Of a stretch of DNA of 64,000 bases, positions 58,409 to 64,000 are shown piece after piece. The translations under genes and the position numbers were made by a program. Below the pieces are notes generated by a model. The model was not told where the DNA came from. It worked only from the letters and a program-made list of their open reading frames with translations, and ran no database searches. This DNA is from Rhizobium sp. C1 (GTDB lineage: Bacteria > Pseudomonadota > Alphaproteobacteria > Rhizobiales > Rhizobiaceae): positions 620,001-684,000 of the forward strand of contig NZ_JAJNCY010000001.1 in assembly GCF_021026335.1 (NCBI RefSeq). The letters are read 5' to 3'. Each line of letters starts with the position of its first letter. Position 1 is the stretch's first letter.

Positions 58409-59173
58409 TCAGGAAAGGGGCTGAGCGCCGCCGTGGCGGATGTTGATGAGGTTGCCGGCCACCGCGCGGGCGACCGCCTGCTTGTTGGAGACGGCGTCGA
58501 GTTTTTCACGACAGTTGGCCATGAAATGGCGAACCGTCCGTTCCGATATGCCGAGAATGCGGGCGATTTCCCAATAGGTTTTTCCCTCGGCCACCCATTG
58601 CAGGACTTCACGTTCACGCGGGGTCAGCTGGTGTTGCCGACCGGGCGTATGCCGGGCCTGCGGCGTGACGCCTGCGGCCGCGAGCTGCTTGGCATGGAAC
58701 AGCCCTGCCAGAGCGGTAATGTCCCGAAGCAGAATTTCAACCGGTTGAGGCCAGCCTTGCATCTCGTTCGAATTGCACATGAAAAAGGCGACGCCCGGGC
58801 GCGACGGGACGAGCGGGAAGACGAGCATGGGGCGGGCGAGATCACAGGCCGTTAGTGTCCTCGCCGTCTGTGGATCCTTATCGCCGAGCGGGCGGGGATC
58901 CATCACCTGCGGGCCGAAAAGGCCGGAGATCGCGCTGAAAAGCGGCGTCAGAGGCAGAAAGCCTTCGTTGCGGATCAGTCGTTCCAGCGGCTGGTTGGGC
59001 GTGTGGATCAGTTGTCCCTGGCGGAAGGTCTCTCCATGCCGTTCGACATCGGCATAGATGATTTGGGTAAGCCCGTAGGTGGCCCGGAGCGCCGACAGGA
59101 ATGCACTCGGGTCTGAAGCTGGCATTCTCGCAAGTGCGTCAACAAGCGCATGGTAGCCAGTCTGGCCCGGCAT
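58409..59173 (-). CDS. LuxR-family transcriptional regulator with atypical ligand domain
   Basis: This is a 254-residue regulator. The C-terminal GerE helix-turn-helix is standard: LTPREREVLQWVAEGKTYWEIARILGISERTVRHF. The N-terminal domain aligns with the AHL-binding fold, but the usual Trp, Tyr and Asp contacts appear as Leu, Ile and Thr (QPLERLIRNEGFLPLTPLF in place of PxxWxxxY...IDP). The ATG at 59173 follows AAGGG seven bases upstream; the frame is open to 59278 but would overlap the malic enzyme gene. It lies 70 bases after that gene and 121 bases before luxI, all on one strand. Confidence 0.9.
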   Translation of the reverse strand: MPGQTGYHALVDALARMPASDPSAFLSALRATYGLTQIIYADVERHGETFRQGQLIHTPNQPLERLIRNEGFLPLTPLFSAISGLFGPQVMDPRPLGDKDPQTARTLTACDLARPMLVFPLVPSRPGVAFFMCNSNEMQGWPQPVEILLRDITALAGLFHAKQLAAAGVTPQARHTPGRQHQLTPREREVLQWVAEGKTYWEIARILGISERTVRHFMANCREKLDAVSNKQAVARAVAGNLINIRHGGAQPLS

Positions 59174-59243
59174 CGCATATCCCTTAAAATCTACGGGATA
59201 AACAATGGCCGGGTCCTTGGCAACCGTCGAGTTACGTTCCGGT

Positions 59244-61565
59244 TCAGAGACCGCCTTCAGGGTGTGACGCTTCGACAACGGCCAGCGTTGCCATGTTGAC
59301 GACGCCGCGCGAGGTGACGGAGGGTGTCAGGATATGGGCTGGCATGGCCGCGCCGAGCAGGATCGGACCGACATGCAGGCTTTCCGTGATCGACTTCACG
59401 ATACCGAGCGTGATGTTGGCGGCGTCCAGCGTCGGGAAGACAATCAGATTGGCTTCGCCGGAGAGCGTGGAGTCGGGCATGACGCGCTTGCGCAGGATTT
59501 CCGAGATGGCGGAATCACCGTGCATTTCCCCGTCGGCCTCGAGATCGGGGGCCTGTTCGCGTACGAGCTGGGTGGCGCGGCGCATTTTGGCGGCGGATTC
59601 GGAATCGCGCGAGCCGAAATTCGAATGCGAGACGAGGGCGGCGCGCGGCTTGATGCCGAAGCGGCGGATTTCGCGGGCCGCCATGATCGTCATTTCGGCA
59701 ATTTCTTCGGCGCTCGGATTGTAGGTGACATAGGTGTCGGTGAAGAAGGTCGCGCCGCGCTGTGAGATCAGCAGGCTAAGCCCCGAGAAGTCGATGACGC
59801 CGGGCTTCTTGCCGATGATCTGCTTGACGTCGCGCAAGTGCCGGTCATAGCGCCCTTCGAGGCCGCAGATGAGCGCATCCGCGTCGCCGCGCTTGACGGC
59901 GAGTGCGCCGATCACGGTCGAATTGGTGCGAACGATCGTGCGGGCCGCTTCCGGCGTGACGCCCTTGCGGCCGACATGGGCGAAATACTCATCCACATAG
60001 TCGCGATAGCGGCGGTCGGATTCCGGATTGATGACTTCGAAATCGACATCCGGCCGGATCTTCAGGCCGAAACGTTCGAGGCGGGTTTGCAGGATCGAGG
60101 GGCGGCCGATGAGGATCGGCTTGGCAATGCCTTCTTCGAGCAGAACCTGGGCTGCGCGCAGTACGCGCTCGTCTTCACCTTCGGCGAAGATGACTCGCTT
60201 CTTCGCGGCTGTCTTGGCGGCGGTAAAGAGCGGTTTCATGATGAAGCCGGAGCGGAAGACGAAGCGGTTCAGCTCGTCGAGATAGGCGTCGAAATCCTGG
60301 ATCGGGCGCGTGGCAACGCCGGTTTCGGCAGCCGCCCTGGCGACGCAAGGCGCGATGCGCAGGATGAGGCGCTGATCGAAGGGCGAGGGGATGAGATATT
60401 CCGGGCCGAAGACCGGAGTTTCACCGGAATAGGCCCGCGCAGCCACATCCGAAGGCTCCTCGCGGGCCAGCGACGCGATGGCGCGCACGGCGGCGAGCTT
60501 CATTTCCTCGTTGATCGTGCGGGCGCCGCAATCCAGCGCGCCACGGAAGATGTAGGGGAAACAGAGGACGTTGTTGACCTGGTTCGGGAAGTCCGAGCGT
60601 CCCGTGCAGATCATCGCGTCGGGGCGGGCTTTGCGGGCGAGGTCGGGCATGATTTCCGGCGTCGGGTTGGCGAGCGCCATGATGAGTGGCTTCTCGGCCA
60701 TCTGTTCCAGCAGTTCCGGCTTCAGCACGCCGGCCGCCGACAGGCCGAGGAAGATATCCGCGCCCGCGATGGATTCGGCCAGAACCCGCTTGTCGCTGTC
60801 CTGTGCATAGACCGATTTCCACTCGTCCATGAGGGCTTCGCGGCCCTTGTAGACGAGGCCTTCGATATCGTGCACCCAGATGTTCTCCCGGCGCGCACCC
60901 AGAGCCACAAGCAGGTTGAGGCAGGCGAGCGCTGCAGCACCCGCACCCGAGGCAACGATCTTGACGGTGGCGATATCCTTGCCGGCGAGTTCAAGGCCGT
61001 TGAGGACTGCCGCGGCGACGATGATGGCGGTGCCGTGCTGATCGTCGTGGAAGACCGGGATGTCCATGATCTCGCGCAGCTGACGCTCGACCTCGAAACA
61101 TTCCGGCGCCTTGATGTCTTCAAGGTTGATGCCGCCGAAGGTGGGCTCCAGCGCGGAGACGACCTTGACCATGTCTTCAACGGCCGGCGCGTTGATTTCG
61201 ATGTCGAAGACGTCGATGCCGGCGAATTTCTTGAAGAGGACGGCCTTGCCTTCCATCACGGGCTTGGAGGCCAGCGCGCCGATATTGCCGAGCCCGAGAA
61301 CGGCCGTACCGTTCGAAACCACGGCGACGAGGTTGGATCGCGCCGTGTAGAAGGCGGCCGTGGCCGGATCCTCCTTGATGGCGAGGCAGGGAGCGGCGAC
61401 GCCGGGCGAATAGGCGAGTGCGAGGTCGCGCTGGTTGCCGAGCGGCTTGGTCGCCTGGATTTCCATTTTGCCGGGTCGAGGATAGCGATGATAGAAAAGC
61501 GCCTGCGCGTCGAGGTCTGCCGATTGCGGGGCGCCCTGCGCCTTGTTGTCATCAAGCGAATCCAT
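59244..61565 (-). CDS. maeB: NADP-dependent malic enzyme with phosphotransacetylase-like domain
   Basis: This is a 773-residue enzyme decarboxylating malate to pyruvate. The malic domain (about residues 1-430) has [56 protein letters not shown] and an NAD(P)-binding [19 protein letters not shown]. The last 330 residues resemble phosphotransacetylase but usually lack that activity (MaeB/Tme/Dme type), including [26 protein letters not shown]. Rhizobia carry two such genes and the cofactor cannot be told apart here. The ATG at 61565 has GGAG nine bases upstream; the ATG at 61574 abuts it. Confidence 0.94.
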   Translation of the reverse strand: MDSLDDNKAQGAPQSADLDAQALFYHRYPRPGKMEIQATKPLGNQRDLALAYSPGVAAPCLAIKEDPATAAFYTARSNLVAVVSNGTAVLGLGNIGALASKPVMEGKAVLFKKFAGIDVFDIEINAPAVEDMVKVVSALEPTFGGINLEDIKAPECFEVERQLREIMDIPVFHDDQHGTAIIVAAAVLNGLELAGKDIATVKIVASGAGAAALACLNLLVALGARRENIWVHDIEGLVYKGREALMDEWKSVYAQDSDKRVLAESIAGADIFLGLSAAGVLKPELLEQMAEKPLIMALANPTPEIMPDLARKARPDAMICTGRSDFPNQVNNVLCFPYIFRGALDCGARTINEEMKLAAVRAIASLAREEPSDVAARAYSGETPVFGPEYLIPSPFDQRLILRIAPCVARAAAETGVATRPIQDFDAYLDELNRFVFRSGFIMKPLFTAAKTAAKKRVIFAEGEDERVLRAAQVLLEEGIAKPILIGRPSILQTRLERFGLKIRPDVDFEVINPESDRRYRDYVDEYFAHVGRKGVTPEAARTIVRTNSTVIGALAVKRGDADALICGLEGRYDRHLRDVKQIIGKKPGVIDFSGLSLLISQRGATFFTDTYVTYNPSAEEIAEMTIMAAREIRRFGIKPRAALVSHSNFGSRDSESAAKMRRATQLVREQAPDLEADGEMHGDSAISEILRKRVMPDSTLSGEANLIVFPTLDAANITLGIVKSITESLHVGPILLGAAMPAHILTPSVTSRGVVNMATLAVVEASHPEGGL

Positions 61566-61830
61566 GCCTGCCATCTCCGGTGGTCTTTTTTTGGTGTCGG
61601 AATCTTCCTTACACCAATTGTCGGGCTGCGGGAGTATCTCTGTGCCGCCGCCCGCGATTTTCTGGCATGCACCCGCTGCATGACAAAAAATACCCATCTC
61701 CGCCTCAGCGTTAACCAAATTGCAATACACCGTCATTCGACCGGCCGTAAGGAAGCCTTTCTGTCATCATCCTGAAACACGAGTCTGGTTTTCAGAACCA
61801 TGATTAGCGCAGCGATGAAAGGCTGGGACG

Positions 61831-62658
61831 ATGAGCGCCGAACCCGAGGCAAGGACATTCCGCACCATCTTCATTTCCGACGTCCATCTGGGCTCGAAGG
61901 CGGCCAAGGCCGACTTTCTCATCGATTTCATGCGTTACCACGAGGCCGAGACCTATATTCTGGTCGGTGACATTATCGACGGCTGGCGCCTGAAGCGCAG
62001 CTGGCACTGGCCGCAGAGCTGCAACGACGTTGTCCAGAAGCTCCTGCGCAGGGCGCGCAAGGGCGCGCGCATCATCTATGTGCCGGGCAATCACGATGAA
62101 TTCCTGCGCGACTTTCCGGGCATGCATTTCGGCGGCATCGAAGTGGCGCTGAACTGGATCCACGAGGCGGCCGATGGGAAGAAATATCTCGTCATCCACG
62201 GCGACGAGTTCGATATCGTCGTGCGCAACTACCGCCTGCTCGCCTATCTCGGCGACTGGGCCTATGATGCGGCGATCCTCGTCAATCGCGGCCTCGCTGC
62301 CGTTCGCCGCCGGCTCGGCCTGCCTTACTGGTCGTTCTCGGCCTGGGCGAAACTGCAGGTCAAGCATGCCGTCAATTTTATCGGCGAGTTCCAGCATTTC
62401 GTCGCCGAAGAAGCCCGCCGCCACAAGGTGGACGGCGTCGTCTGCGGCCATATTCACCATGCGGTGATGGAGGATATCGAAGGTATCCAGTACATCAATA
62501 CGGGCGACTGGGTGGAGAGCTGCACGGCGGTTGTCGAGCATTTCGACGGACGTATGGAACTGATCCACTGGACGCCGGCATCGGAGCTTGTCCCGAAGCC
62601 GAAGATCCTGCAGCTGGCCGCGCGCGGCGAAAAAGCCCAGGCCGCAGAGGCTGCCTGA
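61831..62658 (+). CDS. LpxH-like metallophosphoesterase (UDP-2,3-diacylglucosamine diphosphatase type)
   Basis: This is a 275-residue calcineurin-like phosphoesterase. Metal-binding motifs occur in order: FISDVHLGSKAAK, VGDIIDGWRL, YVPGNHDEFL, VIHGDEFDIVV and VVCGHIHHAVME. The family removes UMP from UDP-2,3-diacylglucosamine in lipid A synthesis, or does related work on sugar nucleotides. Since alphaproteobacteria often use LpxI for that step, the exact substrate is not certain. GGCTGGGACG precedes the ATG. No other lipid A gene is adjacent, and it diverges from malic enzyme. Confidence 0.88.
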   Translation: MSAEPEARTFRTIFISDVHLGSKAAKADFLIDFMRYHEAETYILVGDIIDGWRLKRSWHWPQSCNDVVQKLLRRARKGARIIYVPGNHDEFLRDFPGMHFGGIEVALNWIHEAADGKKYLVIHGDEFDIVVRNYRLLAYLGDWAYDAAILVNRGLAAVRRRLGLPYWSFSAWAKLQVKHAVNFIGEFQHFVAEEARRHKVDGVVCGHIHHAVMEDIEGIQYINTGDWVESCTAVVEHFDGRMELIHWTPASELVPKPKILQLAARGEKAQAAEAA

Positions 62659-62679
62659 GCCCTCGCAGCAACCTCTCGT

Positions 62680-62776
62680 CTCATCCTGAAGCGCTATCCG
62701 AAGGACAGCGTCGAAGGATCAGACTGTGGCAGAGGACCCTTCGAGGCCTGCGCCTTGCGCAGGCACGTCAGGTGAG
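62680..62776. repeat. palindromic intergenic repeat
   Basis: The left end CTCATCCTGAAG and an inner TCGAAGGATC are mirrored on the right by CCTTCGAGGCCTGCG and GTCAGGTGAG, giving imperfect inverted halves of about 40 bases each. This CTCA-CCTGA-CGAAGG type is frequent between genes in rhizobia. It lies just beyond two converging genes. Confidence 0.7.
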
Positions 62777-62784
62777 GGCGCATT

Positions 62785-63237
62785 TCACGCGAACAGCTGC
62801 CGGTACTGGATGAAACCGGATTTCGAGGCGATCCGATCATAGAGCTTCATCGCGTCGGTGTTCGTCTCATGCGTCAGCCAGTGGACGCGCGATGCGCCCT
62901 TGGATTTGGCGTCCTGATAGACGAATTCGATCAGCTGTCGGCCGATGCCGCCGCCGCGAAGACCCTCCTCGACATAGAGATCCTGCAGATAGACATAATC
63001 GCCGACCGTCCAGCAGGAGCGGTGGAAAATGTAATGCACCATGCCGACGGCGCGCCCCTCTTGAAAGGCGAGCGCAGCGAACATCGGCTCATCCGGATCG
63101 AGGAAACGCCGCCAGGTGACGGCGCTGGTCTCGTCTGGAATGTCGGTCTTGTAAAAACGCTGGTAGCCTCTCCAGAGCGGCATCCAGATTTCGTGATCTT
63201 CGCGGGCAACGGGTCGGATGACAATTTCGGCGGACAA
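62785..63237 (-). CDS. GNAT-family N-acetyltransferase
   Basis: This is a 150-residue acetyltransferase. The acetyl-CoA binding segment is DLYVEEGLRGGGIGRQLIEFVYQDAKSKG, preceded by AVGMVHYIFHRSCWTVGDYVYLQ and followed by VHWLTHETNTDAMKLYDRIASKSGFIQY. This C-terminal pattern resembles GNATs that act on diamines or small amines. The acceptor is unknown. The start is TTG at 63237 with AGGAG seven bases upstream. No clear operon partner is visible; the next gene ends 95 bases upstream on the same strand. Confidence 0.9.
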   Translation of the reverse strand: MSAEIVIRPVAREDHEIWMPLWRGYQRFYKTDIPDETSAVTWRRFLDPDEPMFAALAFQEGRAVGMVHYIFHRSCWTVGDYVYLQDLYVEEGLRGGGIGRQLIEFVYQDAKSKGASRVHWLTHETNTDAMKLYDRIASKSGFIQYRQLFA

Positions 63238-63332
63238 GGCGATCTCCTTCGGTCGATGGAAAAAGGCTATTGCGTCCGTTTCTATCCGTCCAATTGAACT
63301 TGCTGCTAGTTCATGAGCGAAGTTGATTTTGA

Positions 63333-64000
63333 TTACGCCGGTTTGTCGATGGCGCAGCTATGGTCCTGCAGGTCCTCGCCGCCGGCCATGCCAGTGGTTG
63401 TCGGGAAGGCCGTGTCCGTCAGGATGATGAAGCCGGGGCCTTCCTTGAAATAGGCCCCGACCACATCGAGATTCTGATAGGCCATTTCCGTTGCCGGATC
63501 CTTCAGGGTTTTGGCCAGCGCGAGGAAGGGATTGTAGTTGCCGAGCGTCTCGCCCATCACGCGCTCTGCCATGAAGTGATGGCCGTCGATCTCGACCGGC
63601 AGAGGCGCCCATTCCGGCTTGATCTCGTCCAGCACGCTGGCCAGTTCGTCGTGGGCTTTGGTGCTGAGGCAATCGATATGGATATGCAGCTGGTTCTGGG
63701 TGCGGGCGCTCTGGGCGTTGACGGCCAGGCTCAGTTCGTCGCGGTGCAAGGGGCGGGGCAGCTTGGCGTCGACGGCCTGCTTTTCGCTCCAGGCATCGGC
63801 AAAGAAATTGGGCGTTGCCGGATCCAGCAGCGCCTTGTCCTCGATGCCGGTGATCCTCTCCGTCGGGATCAGCAGATGCTGGGCGACGCCGCGCTGGTCC
63901 TTAAGCAGCGCGAAATGCTCTTCCTTGTTGACGCGGACGCAGGGAGCCGTGTCCACCACGCATTTGCCGTGGACGATGTTCCACAGCGCGTTGGGGTCGG
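63333..64000 (-). CDS. CDP-diacylglycerol diphosphatase, 5' end cut by window
   Basis: The visible 222 codons are the C-terminal part of a Cdh-type enzyme that splits CDP-diacylglycerol into CMP and phosphatidate. The frame stays open to the right edge and reads DPNALWNIVHGKCVVDTAP before the stretch VRVNKEEHFALLKDQRGVAQ, so the true start is outside. The HIT-superfamily motif HxHxD is in QNQLHIHIDCLS. The protein ends HSCAIDKPA. The GTG at 63959 is internal, not the start. A signal peptide would be expected upstream and cannot be seen. Confidence 0.88.
   Translation of the reverse strand, partial: DPNALWNIVHGKCVVDTAPCVRVNKEEHFALLKDQRGVAQHLLIPTERITGIEDKALLDPATPNFFADAWSEKQAVDAKLPRPLHRDELSLAVNAQSARTQNQLHIHIDCLSTKAHDELASVLDEIKPEWAPLPVEIDGHHFMAERVMGETLGNYNPFLALAKTLKDPATEMAYQNLDVVGAYFKEGPGFIILTDTAFPTTTGMAGGEDLQDHSCAIDKPA

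Noticed and set aside
59174-59278. longer LuxR protein starting at 59278
   Set aside because: It would overlap the end of malic enzyme, start with a TTG lacking a ribosome-binding site and add residues foreign to the family.

Overview
The window reads as ordinary chromosome of an alphaproteobacterium of the Rhizobiaceae (Agrobacterium/Rhizobium/Sinorhizobium relatives). The evidence is the high-GC coding bias, an ExoR homologue, a B12-dependent ribonucleotide reductase, a malic enzyme fused to a phosphotransacetylase-like domain, BTLCP/PilZ/DUF1489/DUF2865 proteins, and several intergenic palindromic repeats of the kind scattered through rhizobial genomes. No plasmid, phage or complete insertion sequence is visible. 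I count 61 protein genes (one cut by the right edge), two tRNA-Leu genes and one cobalamin riboswitch.

Layout. 0-5 kb: small membrane and secreted proteins, a tandem PilZ protein, a rhomboid protease and a CBS protein. 5-9.1 kb: valS and exoR. 9.2-12.4 kb: a glycosyltransferase and the pseudouridine catabolic pair psuG/psuK. 12.5-16.5 kb: recA and alaS. 16.6-22.1 kb: an ElaA-like acetyltransferase overlapping frmA, a GMC oxidoreductase, an unusual SRPBCC plus M50 membrane protein, and lipB. 22.3-27.6 kb: tRNA-Leu(GAG), a small AT-richer gene, an OmpR-type two-component system with a Spy/CpxP-like protein, mgtE and a MerR regulator. 27.6-35.4 kb: membrane proteins, sdaA, DUF1489, an Old Yellow Enzyme, and a MarR gene divergent from an alpha/beta hydrolase. 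35.5-39.8 kb: a chemoreceptor, two palindromic repeats, a BrnT-type toxin-antitoxin pair and a low-GC membrane protein (the most accessory-looking stretch). 39.8-43.8 kb: nrdJ with a tandem NrdR-like operator. 44.6-54.7 kb: a LivJ-type binding protein, secreted proteins including a trypsin-like protease, gpt, usp, a CinA-type protein, wrbA, tRNA-Leu(UAA), ilvA, arsC and a MocR regulator. 54.7-64 kb: DUF1127, riboswitch-controlled bluB, DUF2865, a luxR/luxI quorum-sensing pair, malic enzyme, an LpxH-like phosphoesterase, a GNAT protein and the 3' part of a CDP-diacylglycerol pyrophosphatase.

How the genes connect. nrdJ depends on cobalamin and bluB makes its lower ligand, and bluB sits under a B12 riboswitch, so the window holds both a B12 supply gene and a B12 consumer; nrdJ appears to be under NrdR instead. 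The luxR/luxI pair and the following DUF2865 gene lie on one strand, and both luxI and DUF2865 have ribosome-binding sites inside inverted repeats that could fold in the mRNA. The LuxR-type protein lacks the usual acyl-homoserine-lactone contact residues. I found no complete new multi-gene system. The most promising less-described items are the SRPBCC/M50 fusion, the luxI/DUF2865 leader structures, the divergent MarR operator and the BrnT/HTH pair beside a low-GC membrane protein.
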